DNA from: Microbacterium aurum
GTDB lineage: Bacteria; Actinomycetota; Actinomycetes; Actinomycetales; Microbacteriaceae
Length of the DNA: 64,000 bases
Assembly (NCBI RefSeq): GCF_016907815.1
Contig: NZ_JAFBCQ010000001.1
Coordinates: 1,364,001-1,428,000 of the forward strand
Direction of reading: 5' to 3'
The translations under genes were made by a program, and so were the position numbers. Positions 17,539 to 25,386 of this stretch are shown here, piece after piece. Numbering within the stretch: position 1 is the first letter of the stretch; each line of letters begins with the position of its first letter. The notes beneath the pieces are model-generated. The model did not search any database and was not told where the DNA came from. It saw only the letters and a list, made by a program, of their open reading frames with translations.

Positions 17539-18678
17539 ATGGTCGCCGTTCCCGTCGTGCTCACCCGGCCCCGCCGGCCGAGCCCGCGCGCGAGTGCGCC
17601 GGACGAGACGGGGCGGCCGGGCGATCCGCTCGTCGACAGATTCGGCCGCGTGCACCGCGACCTGCGCATCTCGCTCACCGACCGCTGCTCGCTGCGGTGC
17701 ACGTACTGCATGCCCGAGCAGGGCAACGAGTGGCTTGCGCGCACCAGCATCCTCACCCTCGACGAGATCGAGCGCGTCGCGCGCGTCGCCGCGGCCTCCG
17801 GCGTGACGACGTTCCGCCTGACCGGCGGCGAGCCCCTGCTGCGCCCGGACATCGTCGAAGTCGTGCGGCGTCTGGCCGCGATCCGCACGCCCGGCGGTGC
17901 GCGGATCGACCTCGCGATGACGACCAACGGCATCCGCCTCGCCGAGCTCCTCGGCCCGCTGCAGGCGGCGGGACTGCGGCGGCTCAACATCTCGATCGAC
18001 ACGCTCGACCGCGACCGGTTCCGTGCGCTCACGCGCCGTGACCGCCTGCACGATGTGCTCGACGGGATCGCCGCCGCCGCGGCATCCGACCTGCGCCCCC
18101 TCAAACTCAACGCCGTCGCGATGCGCGGCGTCAACGACGACCATCTCGTCGAGCTCGTCGAGTTCGCGCTCGCACACGACGCGCAGCTGCGGTTCATCGA
18201 GCAGATGCCGCTGGATGCCGGTCACACCTGGGACCGGGCTTCGATGGTCACCCGCAGTGAGATCCTCGACGCGCTCGGCGCCCGCTGGACGCTGACCCCC
18301 GTGCCCGGACGCGGCGGCGCGCCCGCCGAGAAGTGGGCGCTCGACGGCGGCCCCGCGACGGTCGGGGTCATCGCGTCGGTGACCGCCCCGTTCTGCGGGC
18401 AGTGCGACCGGCTGCGTCTCACGGCCGACGGCCAGCTGCGCAACTGCCTGTTCTCGACGGGGGAGTACGACCTGCTGCCCGTGCTGCGCGGGACGGATGC
18501 CGGGGCCGCGGCGGATGCCGGAGCCGAGGTTGACGCCGGGATCGCGGCGGATGCTGGGACGGACGCGGCCGTGGATGCCGTGCTCCGGGCGTGTGTCGCG
18601 GGCAAGCTGCCCGGCCACGCGATCGACGATCCGTCGTTCCTACAGCCCGCCCGCGGCATGAACGCCATCGGCGGATAG
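17539..18678 (+). CDS. moaA: GTP 3',8-cyclase MoaA (radical SAM)
   Basis: A 379-residue radical-SAM enzyme starting MoCo synthesis from GTP. The N-terminal cluster motif is C-SLR-C-TY-C (CSLRCTYC). The C-terminal second cluster is CGQC...C (CGQCDRLRL...NC), and the protein ends in the activating Gly-Gly (AIGG). About residues 319-346 are an Ala/Asp low-complexity insertion (DAGAAADAGAEVDAG...) made of repeated GGATGCCGG-like DNA and not part of the family core. It stands alone, inverted between cydDC and cydAB. Confidence 0.95.
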   Translation: MVAVPVVLTRPRRPSPRASAPDETGRPGDPLVDRFGRVHRDLRISLTDRCSLRCTYCMPEQGNEWLARTSILTLDEIERVARVAAASGVTTFRLTGGEPLLRPDIVEVVRRLAAIRTPGGARIDLAMTTNGIRLAELLGPLQAAGLRRLNISIDTLDRDRFRALTRRDRLHDVLDGIAAAAASDLRPLKLNAVAMRGVNDDHLVELVEFALAHDAQLRFIEQMPLDAGHTWDRASMVTRSEILDALGARWTLTPVPGRGGAPAEKWALDGGPATVGVIASVTAPFCGQCDRLRLTADGQLRNCLFSTGEYDLLPVLRGTDAGAAADAGAEVDAGIAADAGTDAAVDAVLRACVAGKLPGHAIDDPSFLQPARGMNAIGG

Positions 18679-18712
18679 GGCGCCGCGCGGAGCTCGCGCT
18701 CCGGCACCGCGC
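18679..18712. terminator. Possible bidirectional terminator between convergent moaA and cydB
   Basis: GGGCGCCGCGCGGAGC can pair with GCTCCGGCACCGCGCCC around a TCGC loop, with one bulge. There is no U-tract. It lies exactly in the 45-bp convergent gap. Confidence 0.4.
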
Positions 18713-18723
18713 CCGCGCCGAGG

Positions 18724-19758
18724 TCAATGCACCTCGGCGACCTCGGCCTCCTCGATGACGGCACGGGTGATCCGTTTGCGGAAGATCCAGTAGGTCCACG
18801 CCTGGTAGGCCAGCACGAGCGGGAGGAAGACGAGCGCCGCCCAGCTCATGATCTCGAGGGTCATCTGCGTCGAGGAGGCGTTCTCGATCGTCAGGCTGTT
18901 CGCCGGGTCGTTGGAGGCGGGCATGACGTACGGGTACAGCGCGAGCCACAGCGTCAGCACGGCGAACACGATCGTCACGGCGCCCGCCGCGAACGCGCGG
19001 CCGTCGCGGTCGACCCAGTTGAAGACGACCGAGGCCAGGAGGGCGACGGCGGCGATCACGCCGCACGCGATGACCGCCCACAGCAGCGGCGCCTCGCGGC
19101 CGGCGGCGATCACGACGGTCCACACGACGGTGCCGGCGGCGAAGACGACGGTCGGGATCGCGAGCTTCTTGCCAAGCGCCTGCGCGTCGTGGTGCACCTG
19201 CCCGTCGGTCTTGAGACCGACGAAGTACACGCCGTGGAGGAAGAACAGCAGCAGCGTCGTGACGCCCACCCACAGCCCGTACGGGTTCAGCAGGGTGAAG
19301 AGCGTCCCGGTGAAGTTCTTGTCGGCGTCGATCGGCACGCCCTGCACGATGTTGCCGACGGCGACGCCCCACAGCAGGGCCGGCACCACCGAGCCGACGA
19401 CGATCATGGCGTCGAACCGGCGCTTCCACGAGAGGTCCTCGCGCTGGTGGCGGTACTCGAACGAGACGCCGCGGGCGATGAGCGCGAGCAGGATCAGCAG
19501 CAGCGGCAGGTAGAAGCCGCTGAAGAGCGTCGCGTACCACTCCGGGAAGGCCGCGAACAGGCAGGCGCCGGCGACGATCACCCAGGTCTCGTTGAGGTCC
19601 CAGACCGGGCCGATCGTGTTGATCACCTGGCGGCGCGAGACCTCGTCCTTGCCGAGGAAGGGGAGCGACATCCCGACGCCGAAGTCGAACCCGTCGAGCA
19701 CGAAGTATCCGACGAACAGCACTCCGACGATGAAGAACCAGAGGTGGGCGAGATCCAT
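18724..19758 (-). CDS. cydB: Cytochrome bd ubiquinol/menaquinol oxidase subunit II CydB
   Basis: A 344-residue polytopic subunit II of the high-affinity bd oxidase. The N-terminus (LWFFIVGVLFVGYFVLDGFD) and the NETWVIVAGACLFAAFP region are typical. It follows cydA by 11 nt behind an AGGAG site (ATG 19758), so it is co-transcribed with cydA. It ends just before the convergent moaA gene. No cydX-like small subunit is visible after it. Confidence 0.95.
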   Translation of the reverse strand: MDLAHLWFFIVGVLFVGYFVLDGFDFGVGMSLPFLGKDEVSRRQVINTIGPVWDLNETWVIVAGACLFAAFPEWYATLFSGFYLPLLLILLALIARGVSFEYRHQREDLSWKRRFDAMIVVGSVVPALLWGVAVGNIVQGVPIDADKNFTGTLFTLLNPYGLWVGVTTLLLFFLHGVYFVGLKTDGQVHHDAQALGKKLAIPTVVFAAGTVVWTVVIAAGREAPLLWAVIACGVIAAVALLASVVFNWVDRDGRAFAAGAVTIVFAVLTLWLALYPYVMPASNDPANSLTIENASSTQMTLEIMSWAALVFLPLVLAYQAWTYWIFRKRITRAVIEEAEVAEVH

Positions 19759-19769
19759 GTCAGCTTCTC

Positions 19770-21215
19770 CTAGTAGACCGTCGACGGGGTCTGGTCGACG
19801 GGCAGGTCGGATGGGTCGGGGTCGTCGGGGCCGGGCAGCGCCTGCGGTCCCTCACGGACGGTCTTGAAGATGAGTCCGAACTCCACGACCGCCAGGATCG
19901 CGTAGATCAGGGTGAAGGCCACGAGCGAGACGAGCACGGTCCAGCCCGGCACGTTCGGCGAGACGCCGTCCTCCGTGAGCATGAGGCCGAAGACGATCCA
20001 CGGCTGGCGGCCCATCTCGGTGAAGATCCAGCCGACGAGGATGCCGAACAAGGCCAGCGGCGCCTGCCAGATCGCGATCTTCCACATCCAGCCGGCGACC
20101 GGGCGCTTCGCGCCCTTGCGGGTGACCCAGAGACCCACGACCGCGATGGCGGTGGCGAGCAGGCCGAAGCCCATCATCCAGCGGAACGACCAGTACGTCA
20201 CCCAGAGGATCGGGGCGAAGTTGCCGTCCAGGCGGTCGGCGAACTGCGGGAACAGCTCGGTCGCGTAGTGCAGGTTCAGGTCGTTGATGCCTTCGACGCA
20301 GCCGTTGAAGTCGTGCGTGGAGAGGAACGCGAGCACGTACGGCACCCGCAGCGACCACACTTCGCCGGTGCCGTCGGGGGTGCCGATCGAGAAGAGCGAG
20401 AACGACGCGTCCGCCCCGCAGGCGGAGTTGAACATCGCCTCCGCCGCGGCCATCTTCATCGGCTGGGTCTGCACCATCACGAGCCCCAGCTGGTCGCCGG
20501 AGAGGAACACCGCGACGAAGCCGGCGATCATCGCCCACAGCCCGAACCGCAGCGATGAGCGCATCATCTCGACGTTCTGGCGTCGCGCGAGGTGCCAGGC
20601 GGATGCCGCGATCATCACCCCCGCGGCGAACATGATGGCCGACGACAGCGTGTGCGGCAGCTGGGTGAGGGCGACCGGGTTGGTCAGCACCTGCCAGAAG
20701 TCGGCCATCTCGGCGCGGTGCCCCTCGGTGGACATCTGGTAGCCCTTGGGGTTCTGCATGAACGCGTTCGCCGCGAGGATGAAGTAGGCCGAGAGCCAGG
20801 TGCCGGCGACGGTGATCCAGATGGTGGCGAGGTGGATGCCGCGGGGCAGCTTGTTCCACCCGAAGATCCAGAGGCCTATGAAGGTCGCCTCGAAGAAGAA
20901 GGCCATGAGGCCCTCGAAGGCCAGGGGAGCGCCGAACACGTCGCCGACGAAGCGGGAGTAGCTCGACCAGTTCATCCCGAACTGGAACTCCTGCACGATG
21001 CCGGTGACGATCCCCATCGCGAAGTTGATGAGGAAGATCTTCCCGAAGAACCGCGTCAGGTGCAGCCACTTGACCTCTCCGGTGCGGTACCAGACGGTCT
21101 GGAAGATCGCGATGAACAGCGACATCCCGAGCGTGAGCGGCACGAAGATGAAGTGGTAGAGGGTCGTGAGGCCGAACTGCCAGCGGGCGAGCAGCAGCGG
21201 GTCCAAGAAGTCCAT
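19770..21215 (-). CDS. cydA: Cytochrome bd ubiquinol/menaquinol oxidase subunit I CydA
   Basis: A 481-residue subunit I carrying the haems. H21 (RWQFGLTTLYHF) corresponds to the b595 ligand. The quinol-binding Q-loop is short, as in actinobacteria, and membrane helices fill the rest. Reduces O2 to water at low oxygen or under NO stress. ATG 21215 has an AAGGA site upstream. Its own promoter region (21216-21297) contains an interleaved inverted repeat, and the upstream gene is closed by a terminator, so cydAB is a separate unit. Confidence 0.96.
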   Translation of the reverse strand: MDFLDPLLLARWQFGLTTLYHFIFVPLTLGMSLFIAIFQTVWYRTGEVKWLHLTRFFGKIFLINFAMGIVTGIVQEFQFGMNWSSYSRFVGDVFGAPLAFEGLMAFFFEATFIGLWIFGWNKLPRGIHLATIWITVAGTWLSAYFILAANAFMQNPKGYQMSTEGHRAEMADFWQVLTNPVALTQLPHTLSSAIMFAAGVMIAASAWHLARRQNVEMMRSSLRFGLWAMIAGFVAVFLSGDQLGLVMVQTQPMKMAAAEAMFNSACGADASFSLFSIGTPDGTGEVWSLRVPYVLAFLSTHDFNGCVEGINDLNLHYATELFPQFADRLDGNFAPILWVTYWSFRWMMGFGLLATAIAVVGLWVTRKGAKRPVAGWMWKIAIWQAPLALFGILVGWIFTEMGRQPWIVFGLMLTEDGVSPNVPGWTVLVSLVAFTLIYAILAVVEFGLIFKTVREGPQALPGPDDPDPSDLPVDQTPSTVY

Positions 21216-21244
21216 CGCGGTCCTTCCCCAGAGGGATGTCTTTC

Positions 21245-21279
21245 GTGAGACTGAAGCTATCCAGTGGTCTCACAGCTTC
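21245..21279. promoter_or_regulatory. Candidate operator of cydAB: two interleaved inverted repeats
   Basis: GTGAGAC (21245-21251) pairs with GTCTCAC (21267-21273), and GAAGCT (21253-21258) pairs with AGCTTC (21274-21279). The dyads interleave, 30-64 nt upstream of cydA, between the regulator's terminator and the cydA ribosome-binding site. The upstream winged-helix regulator is the likely ligand; this is inference. Confidence 0.55.
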
Positions 21280-21297
21280 GCAGCGGCGGGGGCCGTG

Positions 21298-21329
21298 AAA
21301 AAGGCGCGAGCCCGGCGGGCTCGAGCCTT
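21298..21329 (-). terminator. Rho-independent terminator after the cydAB-adjacent regulator
   Basis: Read on the minus strand: a 13-bp stem (one mismatch) of AAGGCTCGAGCCC with GGGCTCGCGCCTT around a 3-nt loop, followed by TTTTT. It starts 3 nt after the regulator's TAA. Confidence 0.8.
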
Positions 21330-21331
21330 GC

Positions 21332-21979
21332 TTATGCGGGAGTGGGGACGCGACCCGCGTCGGCGAGCATCAGCTGCACGACGCATTCGTTCGGGTCGCA
21401 CGAGGGGCGCATGCCGTCGATGCTCAGCGGGCCGCCCGCGGCGGCGAGGACGCTCTGCATGAGTTCGAGGTGCACCTGGCACAGCACCTCGCGGTGCGCG
21501 GCCTGGGCGGTGGCCTGGGCGCAGGGGGTCAGATCGATCGTGAGGTCGCGCTCATCCACGAGCGGGTCGAAGCCGGCGTCGATGAGATCTTCCACGAGCG
21601 CATCCACCTGGTGCAGGGCGTCGGGCGCGAGCTCGGGATCCTCACCGGGCAGCACGCGACGCATGAGGTCGCCGCGCTCGGCGGCGGCGATGACCTTACG
21701 CCGCTGCACGGCGCTGGTCGCGGCGATGCCGTCGGCGGCGCTGTAGAGCACGCGCGGCCGGCCGCGGGTGGTGCGGTGCTCGGCGGCCGCGACGACGTAC
21801 CCCTCGTCGATCAGGCGCTGCAGATGCTCCCGCACGGTGTTCGGATGCAGCTTCGTGGCGGCGACGATCTCGGCGATCGTGCGCTGCGGCTGCTCCTGCA
21901 CCAGGTGGAGGATCTCGACACGCGAATAGCTGGAGATGGCGCTGTACCCCGTGGGGCGACCTGTGGTCATACCACCCAT
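21332..21979 (-). CDS. Winged-helix regulator with four C-terminal cysteines, next to cydAB
   Basis: A 215-residue protein. Residues ~18-85 form an ArsR/MarR-like winged helix (AEIVAATKLHPNTVREHLQR recognition region). The C-terminal half has C153, C167, C194 and C199 (C-x13-C-x26-C-x4-C), reminiscent of iron-sulfur regulators such as SufR, though the spacing differs. It sits directly upstream of cydAB on the same strand with its own terminator. A role sensing O2, NO or iron-sulfur status for cydAB is an inference. The start may be ATG 21979 or ATG 21970. Confidence 0.85.
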   Translation of the reverse strand: MGGMTTGRPTGYSAISSYSRVEILHLVQEQPQRTIAEIVAATKLHPNTVREHLQRLIDEGYVVAAAEHRTTRGRPRVLYSAADGIAATSAVQRRKVIAAAERGDLMRRVLPGEDPELAPDALHQVDALVEDLIDAGFDPLVDERDLTIDLTPCAQATAQAAHREVLCQVHLELMQSVLAAAGGPLSIDGMRPSCDPNECVVQLMLADAGRVPTPA

Positions 21980-22052
21980 TATTCACGGCGACGGCGGTCC
22001 GCGCCAGTCCCCGCGGCGGCGTGTTTCTTCCGGCCCCGCCGGAAGGCGTGCC

Positions 22053-22118
22053 GAAAGCAGGCGAAACCGACGCTTGGGGCCGCCTCACCGGCGGTTTGCG
22101 TCGATTCCGCCTGCTTTC
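22053..22118. repeat. Nested intergenic palindrome with AATCGACGC core
   Basis: GAAAGCAGGCG (22053-22063) and CGCCTGCTTTC (22108-22118) are a perfect 11-bp pair. Inside are CGACG/CGTCG and CCGCC (22080-22084)/GGCGG (22090-22094). It lies 32 nt past the stop of the minus-strand LLM oxidoreductase, so it could end its transcript. A second small hairpin (TTCCGG-CCCCG-CCGGAA, about 22027-22042) is next to it. Confidence 0.7.
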
Positions 22119-22150
22119 ACGACGGCCGCGGCTCGCGCCGCAGTGCGCAG

Positions 22151-23176
22151 TCAGGCGCGGGTGCTCTCCCAGCCGAGCGCCGGCGCGACGTGCGTCGCGA
22201 ACGATTCCACCAGGCGCAGGTTGAAGGCGACTCCCAGCTGGCTGGGGATCGTGAGCATTAGGGTGTCGGCGGACATGACCGCGGCATCCTGCTGCAGCTG
22301 CTCGACGAGCACGTCAGGCGCGGCGGCGTAGGTCTTGCCGAACGTCGAGCGGAAGCCGTCGATGTAGCCGATGCCGTCGCCCTCGTTCGAGTGCCCGAAG
22401 TAGAGCTCGTCCTCGGCCGTCGTGATAGGGAACACCGACCGGCTCACCGACACGCGCGGCTCGCCGGCGTGACCCGCCTCACGCCACGCGGCGCGGAACC
22501 GGTCGATCTGCTCGGCCTGCAGGATGTCGAAGGGGCGGCCGTCGGCTTCGGTGACGAGCGTCGACGACATGAGGTTCAGCCCCATCCGCCCGGCCCACTC
22601 GGCGGTGTCACGCGAGCCCGCGCCCCACCAGATGCGGGAGCGCAGCCCCTCGGAGTGCGGTTCGATCCGCTGCAGGCCGCTGCCGGCGCCGAACGGCGAG
22701 TTGGGGTCGCGCTCGGCGATGCCCTCGCCGCCGATCGCGCGCCAGAACAGGTCGAAGTGCTCGCGGGCGAGGTCTGCGCCGCGCGGGTCCTCGGCGGTGT
22801 AGCCGAACTTCTCGTAGCCGCGGACGACGGTCTCGGGTGAGCCGCGGCTCACGCCGAGCGCGAGCCGCCCGTCGGAGATGAGGTCGACGGCGGCCGCCTC
22901 CTCGGCGAGGTAGAGCGGGTTCTCGTACCGCATGTCGACGACGCCGGTGCCCATCTCGATGCGCTCGGTCTTGGCGGCGATCGCCGCCAACAGCGGCATG
23001 GGCGACGCCTGCTGGCGCGCGAAGTGGTGCACGCGGAAGTAGATGCCGTTCGCGCCGAGCTCGTCCATGCCCTGGGCGAGATCGATGGCCTGGTGCAGCA
23101 TGTCGCCGGCCGTGAGCTGCCGGCCGCCGCCGAGGGGGCCGTAGTGGCCGAAGGAGAGGGTTCCGAAGCGTTGCAT
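22151..23176 (-). CDS. LLM-class flavin-dependent oxidoreductase
   Basis: A 341-residue luciferase-like TIM-barrel protein using F420 or FMNH2. It has the start MQRFGTLSFGHYGPLGGG, central MGTGVVDMRYENPLYLAEE and LALGVSRGSPETVVRGYE, and a C-terminal FAxHVAP block as in the bacterial-luciferase superfamily. Substrate unknown. It stands alone, transcribed away from the aldo/keto reductase, with a strong palindrome after its stop. Confidence 0.88.
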   Translation of the reverse strand: MQRFGTLSFGHYGPLGGGRQLTAGDMLHQAIDLAQGMDELGANGIYFRVHHFARQQASPMPLLAAIAAKTERIEMGTGVVDMRYENPLYLAEEAAAVDLISDGRLALGVSRGSPETVVRGYEKFGYTAEDPRGADLAREHFDLFWRAIGGEGIAERDPNSPFGAGSGLQRIEPHSEGLRSRIWWGAGSRDTAEWAGRMGLNLMSSTLVTEADGRPFDILQAEQIDRFRAAWREAGHAGEPRVSVSRSVFPITTAEDELYFGHSNEGDGIGYIDGFRSTFGKTYAAAPDVLVEQLQQDAAVMSADTLMLTIPSQLGVAFNLRLVESFATHVAPALGWESTRA

Positions 23177-23316
23177 GTCGGTGCCAACCGTACGCCGCCG
23201 CGTTTCATTCCGGTGAATGGATGCCGCGGCATCCGGCCTCGCATGCGTGCGCCTCGGCGTCCGCCCACGCGCCGACGCGCGGCGTCACGTCCGGAATACC
23301 CGGCGCGGGCGCGTGC

Positions 23317-23322
23317 TTGGAT
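23317..23322 (+). promoter_or_regulatory. -10 like box TTGGAT before the aldo/keto reductase
   Basis: TTGGAT ends 6 nt before ATG 23329, the same spacing as the TANNNT leaderless promoters but with a weaker box. Confidence 0.3.
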
Positions 23323-23328
23323 CGGAGC

Positions 23329-24279
23329 ATGACCCGCATCGCGCACACCGACCTCGACGTCTTCCCCCTCGCCCTCGGCGGCAACGTGTTCGGCTGGACC
23401 GCCGACCGTGACGAGTCCTTCCGCATCCTCGACGCGTTCCACGCCGGCGGCGGGAACTTCATCGACACCGCCGACTCGTACAGTGCCTGGGTGGCGGGGA
23501 ACGCCGGCGGCGAGAGCGAGCGGATCATCGGCGCCTGGCTCGCCGACCGCAAGCCCGACGGCGTCACCGTGGCGACGAAGGTCAGCCAGCATCCGCAGTT
23601 CAAGGGCCTCGCGGCAGCGAACGTCCGCGCCGCGGCCGAAGCCTCGCTCGAGCGGCTCGGCGTCGAGTCGATCGACCTGTACTACGCGCACTTCGACGAT
23701 GCAGAGACCCCGCTGGAGGAGACCGTCACCGCCTTCGGCCAGCTCGTCTCGGACGGGCTGGTGCGCTACACCGCCGTGTCGAACTACTCCGCCGACCGCA
23801 TCCGCGAGTGGGTCCGCATCGCGCGTGATCTCGGCGTCGCAGCCCCCGTCGCCATCCAGCCGCACTACAACCTCGTCCACCGCGAGATTGAGGACGACAT
23901 CGTGCCGGTGGCCGAAGAGCTGGGGCTCGGACTCGTGCCCTACTTCTCGCTCGCGAAGGGCTTCTTGACCGGCAAGTACCGCTCCACCGAGGCGGAGGGG
24001 GAGGCTTCGCCGCGCGCGGCGGCCGCCGCACAGTACGCGACGCCGCAGGGGCTGCAGATCCTCGAGGTGCTCGAGCGCATCGGCGCAGCCCACGAGGTGT
24101 CGATCGCCGCGACGGCGCTCGCGTGGCTGCGCGCCAAGCCCACCGTCATCGCCCCCATCGCCTCGGCGTCGAAGCTCTCCCAGGTTCCGGACCTCCTCGA
24201 CGGTGGCCGCGTCGAGCTCACCGCCGACGAGGTCGCCGAGCTCGACGCCGTCTCGGAGTGGACGCCGACCGACATGTGA
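23329..24279 (+). CDS. Aldo/keto reductase
   Basis: A 316-residue NADPH-dependent aldo/keto reductase. The catalytic tetrad is visible as Asp and Tyr in NFIDTADSYSAW, Lys in VATKVSQ and His in DLYYAHFDD. C-terminal IAPIASASKLSQV binds the cofactor phosphate. Substrate not predictable. The frame runs upstream to 23221, but ATG 23329 begins the usual family N-terminus. It converges on the TetR gene across the palindromic repeats. Confidence 0.9.
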   Translation: MTRIAHTDLDVFPLALGGNVFGWTADRDESFRILDAFHAGGGNFIDTADSYSAWVAGNAGGESERIIGAWLADRKPDGVTVATKVSQHPQFKGLAAANVRAAAEASLERLGVESIDLYYAHFDDAETPLEETVTAFGQLVSDGLVRYTAVSNYSADRIREWVRIARDLGVAAPVAIQPHYNLVHREIEDDIVPVAEELGLGLVPYFSLAKGFLTGKYRSTEAEGEASPRAAAAAQYATPQGLQILEVLERIGAAHEVSIAATALAWLRAKPTVIAPIASASKLSQVPDLLDGGRVELTADEVAELDAVSEWTPTDM

Positions 24280-24320
24280 CGCCCCGGCGCCCCGCGCCCG
24301 CGCAGCTGCCCAAGCGCCGC

Positions 24321-24420
24321 GCCCAAGCGCCGAGTGCGCCCGTTCTCGCCCAGCGCGCCCGTTCTGGCGCCCGCAGAACGGGCCCGGTCGCGCGCAATGG
24401 GCGCACTCGGAGACAGCAAC
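24321..24420. repeat. 100-bp palindromic element, copy 1
   Basis: Runs from GCCCAAGCGCCGAGTGCGCC to GGGCGCACTCGGAGACAGC and is about 90% identical to copy 2 (24484-24583) with equal length. It holds GTTCT/AGAAC inverted pairs nested in GAGTGCGCCC/GGGCGCACTC arms, less perfect than in copy 2. Lies 41 nt after the aldo/keto reductase stop. Confidence 0.85.
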
Positions 24421-24483
24421 CGGGACAGGGACAGCGGCGGCGGGGACAGCGGCGGCGGGGAGAGCGGCGCCCCGCGCGCCCGT
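24421..24483. repeat. GGGACAGCGGCGGC spacer repeats between the two palindromes
   Basis: The 63-bp spacer contains three short repeats of the type GGGACAGCGGCGGC / GGGAGAGCGGCG. A similar run follows copy 2 (24584-24610), so the whole unit (palindrome + spacer, about 163 bp) looks duplicated. Confidence 0.7.
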
Positions 24484-24583
24484 GCCCAAGCGTCGAGTGC
24501 GCCCGTTCTCGCCCAGTGCGCCCGTTCTGGTGCGCGCAGAACGGGCGCACTCGCGCACAGTGGGCGCACTCGGCGACAGCAAC
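24484..24583. repeat. 100-bp palindromic element, copy 2
   Basis: AGTGCGCCCGTTCT (24515-24528) pairs perfectly with AGAACGGGCGCACT (24538-24551) around a 9-nt loop. The outer CGAGTGCGCCC (24494-24504) pairs with GGGCGCACTCG (24562-24572). CGAGTGCGCCCGTTCT (24494-24509) is also a perfect 16-bp inverse of 24538-24553, so alternative foldings exist. Ends 31 nt from the TetR stop. Confidence 0.9.
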
Positions 24584-24613
24584 AGCAACAGCGGCGGCGG
24601 CGGCGGGGACAGG

Positions 24614-25276
24614 TCAGGGCCGCAGGCGCTCCATCGCGGCGAGGAACGCGTCGATGTCGAACGCGAACTGCTCCTCGCCGTAGTTGTCCACCCGCGCATC
24701 GATCAGCGTCCGCAGCGCGGCGTAGCCCTCGCGCTCGCTCATGAGCGCCTGCCGCAGATCCTCCACCTGCGGGTGGCCGCCCTCGCGGGAGCCGATCACG
24801 GCGTCCTGCGCGAAACCGCGGCAGATCGTCACGAGCAGGTGCATCGCCCGGCTCACGGTGACCGGCGCGAATCCTGCCGCGAGCATGCGCTCGGCGATCA
24901 CGTCGGCGGGTCCGGTGATGGCGAGGTCGCGGGGGCTCGTGAACCGGAAGTACGGCAGCCACGGCCCGACGTCCACGAGGCTTCGCCACATGCTGCGGGC
25001 GTAGGCGCGGCAGGCGTCCTGCCAGGTGTCGCCGAGGTCGAGGCGGTCGGCGGCGACGCGGGTGCGGAATGCGTCGATGGCCAGCAGTTCGAGAAGGCTC
25101 TCGCGGTCGCTCACGTAGTGGTTGAGGGCCTTGCGGTCCACGCCCAGCCGCGTGGCGACACCCTGCATCGTGAGATCCTCCGGTGCGATGCCGCGCGCCG
25201 CGTCGATGATCGTGTCGAGGTCGAGCCCCGCCCGCGCACCGCGGCCGCGGCGCGGTAGAGGCGTAGGTTCGGGCAC
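24614..25276 (-). CDS. TetR-family transcriptional regulator
   Basis: A 220-residue repressor-type protein. Residues ~18-65 are the TetR DNA-binding domain (LDLDTIIDAARGIAPEDLTM then VATRLGVDRKALNHYVSDRE). The remaining helical domain binds an unknown ligand. It is divergent from an SDR gene, and two 14-bp palindromes lie in the intergenic space, so it most likely represses that SDR and itself. Confidence 0.9.
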   Translation of the reverse strand: MPEPTPLPRRGRGARAGLDLDTIIDAARGIAPEDLTMQGVATRLGVDRKALNHYVSDRESLLELLAIDAFRTRVAADRLDLGDTWQDACRAYARSMWRSLVDVGPWLPYFRFTSPRDLAITGPADVIAERMLAAGFAPVTVSRAMHLLVTICRGFAQDAVIGSREGGHPQVEDLRQALMSEREGYAALRTLIDARVDNYGEEQFAFDIDAFLAAMERLRP

Positions 25277-25307
25277 AATGCCGATCCTAATCGCCCTCGG
25301 CTACCAT

Positions 25308-25341
25308 TTCCCGCACGGGAATAGTTTTTCCCGGCAGGGAA
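25308..25341. promoter_or_regulatory. Paired TetR-type operators
   Basis: TTCCCGCACGGGAA (25308-25321) and TTCCCGGCAGGGAA (25328-25341) are two dyads whose centres are exactly 20 bp apart, about two helical turns, between the divergent TetR and SDR genes. Confidence 0.75.
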
Positions 25342-25350
25342 TTGAACAAG

Positions 25351-25372
25351 GTGAGCCCGTCCCGAGGCTCAC
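25351..25372 (+). other. Hairpin in the 5' leader of the SDR gene
   Basis: GTGAGCC (25351-25357) and GGCTCAC (25366-25372) form a 7-bp stem with an 8-nt loop just before the GAAGGAGA ribosome-binding site. Confidence 0.5.
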
Positions 25373-25386
25373 GAAGGAGATCGACC

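Noticed and set aside
24484-24583. CRISPR-like array
   Set aside because: Only two palindromic copies with a 63-bp repetitive spacer and no cas genes; not a CRISPR.
24218-24744. ORFs through the palindromic repeats
   Set aside because: They translate the inverted repeats into repeated Arg/Gly-rich peptides on both strands, which is not protein-like.
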